Below, one piece after another: positions 23,340-33,735 of a stretch of 64,000 nucleotides of DNA. Below the pieces are notes generated by a model. It ran no database searches. It worked only from the letters and a program-made list of their open reading frames with translations, and was not told the origin of the DNA. Each line of letters opens with the position of its first letter. The first letter of the stretch is position 1. Where the stretch lies: the NCBI GenBank assembly GCA_038030265.1, contig CM075937.1, positions 21,080,001 to 21,144,000 of the forward strand. Direction: 5' to 3'. This DNA comes from Corythucha ciliata. Lineage: Eukaryota > Arthropoda > Insecta > Hemiptera > Tingidae. The position numbers and the translations under genes were made by a program.

Positions 23340-23453
23340 GTTTCATAATGAGTTCTGTCTTAACAACGTTTCATTAAACGACACAAATAAAACTCATTTA
23401 TTTTAAACAATAATTGAATCATGTGGATCTAGCATCAGCTAGATCCCTATACA
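23339..23453 (-). repeat. 5' LTR (115 bp)
   Basis: Same length as the 3' LTR, with one mismatch in 115. It begins TGTATAGGG in element sense and ends GAAACA. Its last base supplies the A of the gag ATG. Confidence 0.95.
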
Positions 23454-23458
23454 GTTTA
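23454..23458. repeat. Gypsy target-site duplication, right
   Basis: GTTTA, matching 19,046-19,050. Its last three bases (TTA) also serve as the target duplication of the adjoining MITE. Confidence 0.85.
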
Positions 23459-23608
23459 AGGCCCCGCCGCACCGAACGCGAACTGTCGCGCGGACTGGTC
23501 CGCACGCGGGAAAACTATGGTAACGGGGTATACCTCACTCACGTTGTCATGGTTTTTTAGCGAGCGGACAAGTCCGCGCGGCAGTTCGCGTTCGGTGTGG
23601 CAAGGCCT
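23459..23608. mobile_element. 150-bp Harbinger-like MITE
   Basis: Terminal inverted repeats of about 45 bp with five mismatches, starting AGGCCCCGCCGCACCGAACG on the left and AGGCCTTGCCACACCGAACG read inward from the right. TTA flanks both ends (23,456-23,458 and 23,609-23,611). A 3-bp TWA target duplication is typical of PIF/Harbinger elements. It is non-coding and GC-rich compared with its surroundings. The gypsy element inserted exactly at its left border. Confidence 0.75.
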
Positions 23609-23611
23609 TTA

Positions 23612-26199
23612 ATCTTTTCGGGGGCCCCGTCTGATAGGAGGCCCGGGGTGGTCCGCCCCTTTCGCCCCTACCTCGGTTTGCTACTGCTTGGGGTCTGAAG
23701 TACAAGGAAGCAGCTGACGCACGCGGACCTTTTTGAGCTGCTTGATTTCGAGAAAATCTGCTAGGCCTAGAGAAACGCTCATTTTTGGAGATTTTATAAT
23801 GAGCTCTTCAGAGCGTTGGTACTGGGATCCCTTCGTTTGTATACTTTTATAGCTCTTGTGTTGGGGGGAGGATCTATCCCCCATATCTCCCCCGTAACTA
23901 AGCCCCTGGGCTCCGTGATAACAATTTAGCATCAGACCGGCTCAAAATCCAAAGCTTGATAGTGGTAGACCAACTCTTTATAACTGGGCCAGGAGCGGGC
24001 ATCTTTATGAGGCCCATTTAATCACTGAATAAACGAGGAATTCACGTTGCGTTAAATTATGGAATTTTTAAATTTTTGCCGCACGAAATTGAGTTGAAAT
24101 TATGAAATAGCGCTAATTCTGCGACTAAAATTGAGAAAAAGTGTTCATTTGCATTTACGATGGAGATAGATGCTAATTCGTGGATCAATTTGATAAAATC
24201 TGATAATCCATTGCTAAAATTGAATGTGAATAAAGAAACGACAGAATCTGTTCAAAACCTTCCCAGGCTGCTAATAGTGAAGAGAATGAAATAAATTTTG
24301 CTTGAATTTGATCATTAAAAGTTTTTAGAGTGAAAAAAGGGAAGATGCTGATAAATGTCAGAGTCAGACGTAAAAAAATTAAACAACACCCGCACTATGG
24401 TGGAAGATGAGATCGAGAGGAAAAAAAAGAAGTGTCGTGGAGTCCAATTAAATTGCACAGCACACAGTTGGGCAATGGTTGAACGTGAAGGGTGAAAAGG
24501 GCTTTGAGCATGAGGGTAGGTTCATCCTCCTTCAACCCTTCACGCTCATCCACCCCACCCCTCCTCATCATTTCGGTAATGGTCGGTTGACGGATGTTGT
24601 TGGGTCCCACTCATTGTAAGGTGGGGGGGGGGAGGATGGCGGTTGGGCATGAGGTTGGCTGAACAAGAAGGTCCGTGCACCGAGATAGATAGATGTTGAT
24701 GATGATGATGCCGGTGGTGTAACCGAAGGAAGGCGGAGGTATGGGTGGGAAGGGTTTATCACTTCTGTTCCGCCCGTGTTCTGTCTCTTTTGGTCGCGTT
24801 TGCTCACTCGCACTCACACTTTAGAGCGGGTCACTCGCCGTAAAATATAATTTACGAGCTTTAAGTCACCACCTTTGAGGTCCGGTGGTAATTTAATAAA
24901 TTCCGGGGGAAGAAAAGAGAGAAATAAGAGCGAGACAAAAAGGACCACAGAAAGAGCTAAGTCATAACAAATAAAATCTATTGAGTAGAAATATTATCAT
25001 TCTCTCCATATCCTGCACATCCAACCCCGATTTATAGAGCGTATTAACGGCCTATTCTAGTTATACGAGAGTGAAAAACCATTCAACTCACAATGAAATA
25101 AAAATCTTTTTTATGTGGGAAAAGGGATGAAGGGCACAAGGAGAAAAATCGGTCAATCGTCCGGTTCGGTTAAAAGGGTTCACTTGGAAGTCATTTGACA
25201 ACAAAATGATTGCCTGTGTCCCGATCCCTTCCCCCCAACTATACTCCTTTGGCTATCACAGGTTGATGTGATGGAGGGAAGGAAATAGAATCTTCTTTCG
25301 TTACAGGGTTATTTTCATCCATCACTCGTGGTGAAAAGGGACCGGAACGGAAGAGTATATTTAGTTGTCCACTGTATTTGTTTGGTTGAGGAGTGGAATA
25401 AGAGAGGGTAAAAAACTATATAAATTCATTTTTCTCTCACTCACTCTCTTCCGTACAATCCAAGCCCTTTATTTCTGTCAGTCTGTCTCGTCTCTCATTT
25501 TTTTTTTTCTTCTTTTAAAGAATGACGCCCAGTATTTTATGATTTTCGTCGTCGAATTCTGTCAAGTCATCAAATCAAAATATATCGACTGTCAGTCAGA
25601 GTCTTTCTAATGCTTCGATTGACTACAGATATGGCTAATATAAGGATTATATCGCATGGAAAACCCCTTTACTCCCCTTCCAACTCAATGATCTAATCCG
25701 CGCGTCAAAAAAGTTGGTCCCGGGGTAGCGATTCCTGCCTTGAGGATTATTGTAAGAGCGTAGATTCAGCACACGTTCAAACCAAATAAAGTCATATATT
25801 GGACTGTCAAATTTAACGCGGTCTACCTTGGGGAAATAACGAATAAAAAGGGGTTTTCGAGTCCCTCTCGATCTCGCCACAAGTTCGTGCGAGTCCGGCC
25901 CAATAGTACAAAACCTATAATATACTCAAACCTATACACACTTATATTCCGCATAGGTAAAATCAAAGTGGATGAGGAAAAAAAAAAAAAAAAAAAACAC
26001 ACTACCTCGCCAACCCCCCCCCCCCCACACTAACTTCACTTTATTGTTATCCCTAAAGATGGTTAGAGGAGGAAGTTAAGGAAGTGGCAATATGTTGGAG
26101 AAACAAAGTTTTCTGAAAGTTATTAACGAAAAAAAGTGGACCCCTTGAGTTTTATGTGCAGCGAGACATGACTATAGTTTTTCTTCAGAGCCAGAGCAT
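23612..26199. other. Gene-free stretch with a family-B patch
   Basis: About 24,040-24,330 carries reversed family-B minisatellite (GCGCTAATTCTGCGACTAAAATTGAG-like units). The remainder has no supported gene. G/C-runs occur at about 24,622-24,632 and 26,014-26,026, the latter close to a long A-run starting near 25,979. Confidence 0.5.
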
Positions 26200-27200
26200 T
26201 TCTCTTCAAAATGAGCAATTCGAAGTTTTAATTTTGAAAATTTGAAATCCGCGAAAATGGCTTTTTTTAAGGGGCCCACCCCATGGAATTGGTTCCTAGC
26301 GTGCCAGATCGGCAAAATTTGTGCTTTAAACGAATCTAACCACCGAAATTGATTGTTTTTAATGAACTATGAATCATCCAAAGCGGTGAAATTGGAATCT
26401 CCAAGGGCCGAATCTGCGGAAATTTGAATGGGCCCAACACGTGGCCAAAACTTGTGAATTCGGACTTTTGAATGGGTCAACCCGGCAAAATGGCTGTTTA
26501 GGGAGTCAATCCTGCGAAATTGAATTTCAAAACCTCACAAAATTGATGGTATCTATGAGTTGTAAGTCCATAAAAATTGGTTTTGGAATGTTGAAAGAAA
26601 CATTGTACTCTTTAAAAGCATCGTTAAATTTTCTCGATTTTAGCTGGAAACCGTATGCAAGCGTTCTATCAATATGAGCTGCGTATGAGCTCCTTTTCAA
26701 GATTTTTTTCTCGACGATACCCACGAATTTTCTCAATTTCAGCTGCAAATTATATAGTTTTTCCGCAATTTCGGACTCAAATCAACGTTTCTCTTCATTT
26801 TAGCGGTGCGGTGGTTCGGCACTTTTCTAAACTTTTGGCCATGTATTAGCGCTGTTTCTCAATTTTTAGTCATGTAGTTGCCTCAAGAAACCACGGATTA
26901 GCGTTTTCTCAATTAGTTTATTGGCTCTTAACCAATTTAACTACGAAATAGCAGTTTTTCTCTATTTCAGCTGTGAATTAGCGTTTTTTACATTTTAGTC
27001 ACGAATTAGCGTTTTTCTCTATTCCGCCATCAAAATTATCACTTTTTATCGATTTTAGCGGTGAATTAGCGCAATTTGTCTTTTAGCATTTTCTCAACAA
27101 ATTTTATTCGCTATGAAATTACCCACAAAACACCGTTTTTACGGAATTTAGCCACGAAGTAGTCTCACGAATCCGCGAATCGGCATCAATCAAAGCTAAA
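26200..27200. repeat. Minisatellite block (families A reversed, then B)
   Basis: 26,200-26,620 reads as reversed family-A-like units (CGAAATTG...TTTTGAATGGG phrases). 26,620-27,190 is family B, with clean copies such as CACGAATTAGCGTTTTTCTC around 26,990. The gypsy relic begins immediately afterwards. Confidence 0.6.
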
Positions 27201-27224
27201 TAGCTGCAAAATGTCAAGAGCTAC

Positions 27225-28980
27225 AGCACCTTAAGTCTCACAAATACAACCATGAATTCCGTCTGGTCCTTGACTATCGCAATCTTAACAAACTCACTGT
27301 CCCTCAAATTTGGCCCATCCCGCGACTCGATGAAGCTCTCGACAAATTGACCGGCTCCAAATACTTCATCACTCAGGACATGAACTCCGGATACCACCAG
27401 GTCCGGATGGATGAGGGCAGCATCCCCAAAACAGCTTTTACAGAAGGTCAGGCGAGACTGGAGTTCGTTAAAATGCCGTTCGGACTCCGTAATGCCCCAA
27501 GTGTTTTCCAACAGCTGGCCACTGCTCTCATCCAAAACATTGACCCCCTCCACGCCATCGCATACCTCGACGATACCATACTCTTCTCTCCCACAGCCGA
27601 ACACCACACGGAGATACTACGAAAGACCCTAGCAACCATACGGGGCGCAAAACTCACACTCCAGCTCACCAAATGCCAGTTTGCGGCCCTCGAGGTCGAA
27701 TACCTCGGCCACATCGTCAGAAAAAAATTTCCCCCCACCTCGTAGATCCAAACAAGTAAAATCGTTCATAGGACTGTGCTCCTTTTATCGCCGTTCGTCC
27801 CTAATTTTGCCTCCATCACCAAACCACTGACGTCACTCACACTGCTGAACCAATCATTCGACTGGACAGACAAGTGTGAGGAAGCATTTCAGCTACTCAA
27901 ACAAAATTTAATCAAACCACCGATTCTAGAATTCCCAAACTTCACCCTCCCCTTCACCCTAACGACAGACGCATCCCTAGACGGATTAGGGGCAGTCCTC
28001 TCACAAACCATCGACGGCCTTGAACACCCCATTGGCTATGCGTTCCGTCAGCTCAAATCACCCGAGACCAGGTACTCTGCCACCGAACTAGAGCTCCTGG
28101 CAGTGGTTTGGGCTGTGAAATACTTCCGATGTTACCTCTGGCCGGAAATTTACCATCAGAACGGACCACGCGGCGCTCAAGTGGCTGTTTAACCATAAAG
28201 ACGCAAGCTCTAGGCTTATGCGCTGGGCCTTGGCGCTGGAGGAATACGACTACCAGATCGAATAGACTCCAGGGAAAACCAACCGAGTCGCTGACGCTCT
28301 GAGCCGCCAAGTCAACGCCCTCATGTCGAAGGACAGTGCCCCTGACCCATCACCCAACATTGACCGCCCCCTAACACTAGAACGAGACAGCATCTTCATT
28401 GAACAAATCCACAGCGAGGAAGTCCAAAGCCTCCGCAAAAAAAAATTGTACACGACCAAACCGGCAGGCTTAGTCGTCCGAAGCACGTCGGCCGGCCCCA
28501 GAGTACTGTTACCCACGACTCTCCGCCAACGCGCCATAAAACTCGCTCACGACCCCCCCCCCCTACGCAGGCCACCCAGGAAGACACAAAATGGCCCACC
28601 AAATCTCTCAACAATACTGGTGGCCGAAATGCCGGCAGGATGTCAATCAATACGTTGACACCTGCGAGTCCTGCGCCCAGAGGAAGAACCATGGGAGTAA
28701 GAAAGCCCCTCTGAGTCTCTTCATGGAGCCCGGTGAACCATTTGAAGCCATTTCAGCAGATATCGTCGGCCCCCTTCCAAAGACCCCCCGCCAGCAAAGG
28801 TACATACTATCAATGCAAGACCAGTTCTCCCGACTTGTGACCTACGTATCCATACCAGACCAACACGCGACAACAGTAGCTGACAACTTACTCACACACT
28901 TTACTAGCCGTTATGGTGTCCCCCGACGACTGCTCACAGACCAAGGAAAAAATTTTACATCCGACATCATCCACCACCTA
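27225..28980 (+). pseudogene. Ty3/gypsy pol relic (RT, RNase H, partial integrase)
   Basis: The relic starts inside RT (EFRLVLDYRNLNKLTVP) and continues through SKYFITQDMNSGYHQV, FVKMPFGLRNAPSVFQQL and the motif-C box YLDD (about 27,563-27,574). RNase H begins near LTTDASLDGLGAVLSQ, and an integrase zinc region is seen in CESCAQRKN. The DDE core begins at SADIVGPLP and TDQGKNFTSD, then stops abruptly at 28,980 where the large TIR element starts. Breaks: a frameshift near 27,720, another near 28,140, a TAG at 28,263 and a frameshift in a C-run near 28,551. It belongs to a different lineage from the Mag-like element (canonical YLDD, different linker). Gag, protease and 5' LTR are absent on the left. 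Confidence 0.85.
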
Positions 28981-29300
28981 GGGAGTTTCTAATTTGCGGA
29001 TTCCATATGTGAAATGACGATAGAGAGCTGAAAATTGGCACGTATACTGCTATACCATACCAGTAACTTTTAATGGCACTTTAAGTGATAGTTACTCAAA
29101 AGTACTAGTACTTGTTCCCACAGGTCATGTTGCGGATTCCAATAAAAGCTTGCGGATTCCATATGTAAAATGACGATAGAGATCTGAAAATTGACACGTA
29201 TACTGCTATACCATACCAGTAACTTTTAAGAGCACTTTACGTGATAGTTACTCAGAATTACTAGTACTTGTCCACATTATTATGCTTGCGGATTCTGAAT
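28981..29300 (+). repeat. Left TIR with subterminal tandem units
   Basis: After the 20-base end come units starting TTGCGGATTCCATATGT at 28,994 and 29,150 (period 156), and a diverged third at 29,286 (spacing 136). Each contains ATGACGATAGAGA, ATACTGCTATACCATACCAG and a CTAGTACTTGT phrase. TTGCGGATTCC occurs twice within the first unit. Confidence 0.85.
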
Positions 29301-30365
29301 TAGAAATGCCGATGGTGTGCTATGAATTGACACGAATACGGCTTTCAATCGCCAATTCCAGATGTTACAGTCGCACGTTACTCCTTAAGTTAGGTACGTT
29401 AGATCTTACTTCAGGAATTATCATTCACGGTGACATAAGGAAAACCCATTACTCACAGTCGAAAAAATAATTTGCTTGGTGGTGAGGAGTTGGGATTTTT
29501 GCTCCTGCAAGTTGGAATAATTAGGAAACCCGCCAAATACATATTTATATGTATGTTTATTTTCGCTTCCATGTTTTGCATTTCTTCATACCATTATGTT
29601 TCTTCCAACACTTTGGTTTCGTACGTAATTTGAATTTAGCGGATGGTCCTTTTTCAAAGCAAAGCAGTGCAACGGATCGTTCATTTTTTTCAACATATCA
29701 ATAATACGAAGTCCAGTGATCGGGTTATCGGTGTGACTGATTGTTCATTGTGAATAATATTCCTAAGTTTTCGGGTAGGAAACAAAATTGTCCAACACAC
29801 CCAGAAACTTTTTCTGTGTACGTTTTACCACGTCTAGATTCGATTTCTGCAATGTCCGTCCGCCGTCCGGGCCTTTCTTGCCTTAGGATTGCTGGAAGAA
29901 ACTCGTTCTTCTGCACATAGAGTCCATTTGGGATTTAGTTTGTCTTATCATGTGATCAGGTTTATCAACTCACTCCTATGGTTTTTATTGACCTAAAGCG
30001 TGTCCAAGATAAGTTTTTTTTTTATGTTTTGAGATCACAGGCATGTGGGGTGTCGATTTTCATGTAATTTCAAGCCGAATATGGCCACGTACATGAATAA
30101 AAACCCATGTGTAAAGTTTGCAGCGTTTTTGAAATTTCTCTTCATAAATACCTGTAAAACTCCTTTGAACTTTGACCTTGGACATCCATGCTCGAGTTTC
30201 GCCTCATTCTGAAAATTAAAATTTAGCGCTCCCGAATTACTTCTTGGAGATTAAATGAGACTGTATGATCCGGGTTTGGTGTAGAAATCCGGCATAATAC
30301 ACGTTTGACACTGGAACACATGGGCCATGATGAACACGTTTCAGTTCGGAACCCATAGAACACCA
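29301..30365. other. Interior of MULE, left side
   Basis: No intact gene. About 29,490-29,560 holds GTTGGGATTTTTGCTCC and AAACCCGCCAAATACA, which recur in similar order at 49,515-49,565. The rest is unrecognised. Confidence 0.45.
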
Positions 30366-30379
30366 ATATCATGGTCGGT
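30366..30379. repeat. SINE target-site duplication, left
   Basis: ATATCATGGTCGGT, identical to 30,675-30,688. Confidence 0.9.
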
Positions 30380-30674
30380 GCGCGCCTCGGTGGTGTAATG
30401 GATACAATACTCGCTTCGCGACCCAGCGGGCCTGGGTTCGAATCTAGCTATTGCCCATTTCACTACAAGGCAGCGGCGAACTGTGACACGGCACTCTCGG
30501 CTTCGTGTGGGCGTTCCCGGCGCTGTGCGCTCAACAAACCGCGCACCGACCGAAACGCCCGCGTAGTACGGGTGTGAAGTGCACAGTTGGATCAGGGTAC
30601 GGCGTATGAGCCCAAAGGAGGCTTTGGCGCCTGCCGGGTTCGAAACCCGGCGCTCACTAATTATTATTATTATT
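30380..30674 (+). mobile_element. tRNA-derived SINE
   Basis: A ~295-bp element bounded by a perfect 14-bp duplication and ending in an ATT-repeat tail. The head contains pol III promoter boxes: A box TGGTGTAATGG (30,391-30,401) and B box GGTTCGAATC (30,435-30,444). Spacing and the TAATGGATA phrase suggest tRNA-Arg ancestry, which I hold loosely. Near the 3' end is a perfect T-arm-like hairpin (30,633-30,651) with the loop TTCGAAA, so a second B box is present. It would be transcribed by RNA polymerase III and moved by a LINE. GGCGTATGAGCC near its 3' end is shared with the LINE tail at 60.6 kb. A long open frame over it is coincidental. Confidence 0.9.
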
Positions 30675-30688
30675 ATATCATGGTCGGT
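30675..30688. repeat. SINE target-site duplication, right
   Basis: Second copy of ATATCATGGTCGGT, directly after the ATT tail. Confidence 0.9.
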
Positions 30689-31343
30689 TCGGTTTTTTAA
30701 TCACGTATCCAGGTGGCAATCGAAAATGTGGGCATCAAGGTAGTATTTGTATACTTATAATCACCAGTAGGTTTTGCTTTCGATTGACACTTTGTGGATT
30801 ACGTACCTACATCTACTTGATTATAAAGAAAGCGATTTTTTCAATGGTACCGCCGCGTTCTTTCCTTGCTTCTTCTATCTTCCATTTGCCTATTGCATAG
30901 AACACCCAAACAAGCACTTTTCGCTGGAAACGTGTTCATTTCTTCAAACTTCTACAAAGAGGTGTGATAATCTGAGTTTGGTACTTTGATCCTCACTAAT
31001 GAGGCAAGTTTTTGTGAAATTTGCCAAACCTGGATGGCATTTCAAGATTCGCTACCATGCAATCAAGTTACGGCTAAACTGCCTAAAATCGGTACAAATC
31101 TCCACAATCTGACTGGTTACTGGAAAAGTGCGACTACTTTTGGGGATAACTGGGCCAATTCCCACTGAAAAATGTCTGCTCTTTTCGGTAGTGCCCTCAG
31201 ATTTAATGTACGTGTAACTGTTCTCGACTTATAAGCGCTGAATCCAATAAAATTAACGTTATGGCTAAAAATACTAAAATATCGATTATCTCGAAAATGG
31301 TTGGAAATCGGACCTATGTTTATATGGACTTTTTTGGTCCATT
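30689..31343. other. MULE interior, upstream of transposase
   Basis: Only short frames; this could include decayed N-terminal transposase exons, but I cannot recognise them. About 31,330-31,405 ends in a phrase reading CCAAACACCCTGTATA. Such an end is typical of small DNA transposons in arthropods, so a fragment of another element may be embedded. Confidence 0.35.
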
Positions 31344-32425
31344 TTGGACCTAGAAAAATCCCCTGCATTATTGCCGTCGGCTTACCAAACACCCTGTATA
31401 CTGCATGAAGAGTTGAACGGTTTTGTGGCTTGGATGCAGTTTAATCCGTCTTTTAACGTCATTTGCGCGAGAAAAAATATGATAGAATTATTTGAACAAG
31501 TCACAAATAATATCAATGAGTGTCCCCTGTTTTACGATACTACGTTTAATCTGGGAGATTTTTATGTTTCTACATTGTCATTTTCGCACAAGGCATTTTT
31601 GAACACCCCAGTAATTCCTCTGGCGTTTTTAATCCATCACGATAAAACAGCATTAGTACATGAATTTTTTTTCTGGTACATGGCGAAGCTGTGCCCCGAA
31701 GTGCAAAACGAATGCATCGTAACAGATAGAGAAGCATCGATCAGAAAAGCCATTTCGGAGGCTTTACCAAACGCGTACAACACATTTTGTTGGAACCATA
31801 TTCTAGCAGATGTGGAGTATTGGGTTAAAAAACACGGGGGTACTTGCCACGACGACATAAAAAGCTACAAGTCTCATGTCTGGGACCTTCTAGATTCAGA
31901 AGATGAACTATCTTTTCTGAAGAAGTACGAAGACATAGTGTCGATAAGCATTTAAAAAATGACGTCATGAGATCAGGAAAGTGGGTTTTGAAAGAACTTA
32001 AATTGTACCGGCCATTCACTGGAGTAACGATAAACGCTGCAGAAAGTTTTAATGCAGTTTTGAAGAGATTTCTGAATCGGAAGGAAGTGAGAATCCAAGT
32101 ATTAGTTTGTCTTTGTAATACTTGGACTTATATTATCAAAAGGAAATACTTCGAGGTTATAGCGACAATGGAAATTACCTATTGAATGACGACCACAAAG
32201 AATCTTTTTATGTCGATATTGATAAGATGGAGTTCCCGGCGTCGCACGTCCCCCTTGGTAAAATTCCTTACGTTTTTATTCACTATCGTGAAGCGTGCCA
32301 AACGTCCTTGTAAGCGCTGTAAAAACGATCTGATCACCGAGCGCAGAAAGCAGCGTTCCTTACGACGAATTCCTCACTCCCAAGAATCGACCCACAAAAA
32401 GATATGCCCACTATTTAAATTTTAA
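31344..32425 (+). pseudogene. MULE-type DDE transposase, decayed
   Basis: The first frame (31,344-31,955) contains FYDTTFNLGDFYVS (first Asp, residue 65), then VTDREASIRKAI (second Asp, residue 128) and FCWNHILADVEYW. This is the usual arrangement of MULE transposase domains, including the CW.H box. After a stop near 31,953, a second frame (31,967-32,185) continues with TINAAESFNAVLKRFLNRKE, which supplies the expected third acidic residue. A third frame (32,122-32,313) reads DHKESFYVDIDKMEF. Two frameshifts therefore break the protein. A Cys/basic stretch (KRPCKRCKND) lies near the end. Only the core is recognisable and no intact N-terminal DNA-binding domain is seen. The enzyme would have cut and pasted the surrounding TIR element. 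Confidence 0.75.
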
Positions 32426-32461
32426 TTAAAAACAAAGAACAAAAAACAAAACAAAAAAAAA

Positions 32462-33100
32462 ACATTGTCAATCAATTTTGATGATATTTTTTATGTTTAA
32501 CACAACAAATGCTTGTTAACTTTTGATACTATATCATTTCTTGGGTTTTTTTTTTTTGTCAATTTTTCGAATTTTTCACTTACAAAACAAAATTAAGCCA
32601 TAAAACAAAATACTGTAAGAAACCCCTTTTTCATTTTACCTACCACATTTTAATGTTAGTTAACAAGAAGAAATGTGTGAAAACTAACTTTCGTGTGCAA
32701 TGAAAATCAAAGTAAATTTTTTAATTGTAATTAAAAACAAAAAAAAAAAAATACAAAAAACAAAACAACAACAAAAAACAAAAAAACAACAACAAAAAAC
32801 AAAAAAAACAACAACAAAAAAAACAAAAAAAAACAAAAAACATTGTCAATCAATTTTGAAGAAATGTTTCATGTTTAACACAACAAATGCTTGTAACTTT
32901 TGATATTATTTCATTTCTTGGATTTTTTTTTCAATTTTACTCATTTTTTTAATTTTTCACTTACAATACAAAATTAAGCCATGAAACAAAATATTGTAAG
33001 AAGTCCCTTTTTCATTTTACCTACCACATTTTAATGTAAGTTAACAAGAAGAAATGTGTAAGAACCCAACTTTCGTGTGCAATGGAAATCAAGAAAAATT
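32462..33100. repeat. ~377-bp tandem duplication with A/C-rich spacer
   Basis: AACATTGTCAATCAATTTTG occurs at 32,461 and again at 32,838. Downstream blocks match closely (ACACAACAAATGCTTG, TTCATTTTACCTACCACATT, CTTTCGTGTGCAATG). The first copy ends in an AAAC/ACA low-complexity expansion (about 32,740-32,838). It is non-coding. Confidence 0.75.
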
Positions 33101-33727
33101 TTTATTCGATTTTATTCTATCGATTTTATTCCATTTATTTTATTTGTTATTGAAAAAAAACAAAAACAAGCAAAACACCCTCCCATGAAAAACACTAGAG
33201 AATACCCATCAAAATGAAAAAACAAAAAAGGCAAAATAATTCCATTATTCGTTGCATGACTTGAATATTACTCCTAATATTACTATTATGACAACTTTAA
33301 CGTCTGCAGAAACGGTTGAAGATTGAGATTTTACTTCGACCAAAACAAAAAAACAAAACATAAGCGAAACAAAACAAAAACAAACAGAGCCCGCCAAGAA
33401 GAACATGAACCCGCGGTTAGTACACTCTCTATTGATAAGTTGCAACTTCTCTTCCCTCAACTTTCCTTACCGAATTGGTTGATCCACTGTTTACCTATGA
33501 CAAGTGAGTGTTATTATCAAGCCGAAGTTATAGGATAGGGAGCTGGAGGGGCTAATCTCAGGAGGGCAAGGTCCACGTTGAACTTGACGGGCTATAAGCA
33601 CTCATGTTTTTTTCAATACTCAATCATAAGCGTAAAGTAAATCTCAAATATATGTATTTTTATTTCAATAATAGGGAGTGCTTTAATGTTTCATTTCTTT
33701 CTAAACCCCGACAATGTCAATAAAATA
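33101..33727. other. MULE interior between duplication and hAT
   Basis: AT-rich sequence with A-rich runs; no gene recognised. It ends at the hAT target duplication. Confidence 0.4.
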
Positions 33728-33735
33728 TCTGGAAG
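33728..33735. repeat. hAT target-site duplication, left
   Basis: TCTGGAAG, identical to 36,891-36,898; eight bases is diagnostic for hAT. Confidence 0.92.

Larger units (their letters stand above)
19051..23453 (-). mobile_element. Nearly intact Mag-like Ty3/gypsy LTR retrotransposon
   Basis: A 4,403-bp element with two 115-bp LTRs differing at one position, TG...CA ends, a 5-bp GTTTA target duplication, a primer-binding site abutting the 5' LTR and a purine tract abutting the 3' LTR. Gag and pol are fused in one frame, in the order gag with two CCHC knuckles, protease, RT, RNase H, integrase. Very short LTRs plus a fused gag-pol suggest the Mag clade. One frameshift in the RT/RNase H connection splits pol into two open frames. 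LTR identity (114/115) indicates a recent insertion. No envelope-like frame is present. Confidence 0.93.

Noticed and set aside
30371..30577. 68-codon open frame, and a possible functional tRNA gene
   Set aside because: It is the head of a SINE bounded by a 14-bp duplication; the tRNA-like part does not fold with a proper acceptor stem by eye.
32700..32903. Lys/Gln-rich open frame
   Set aside because: Reads an AAAC/ACA low-complexity tract.
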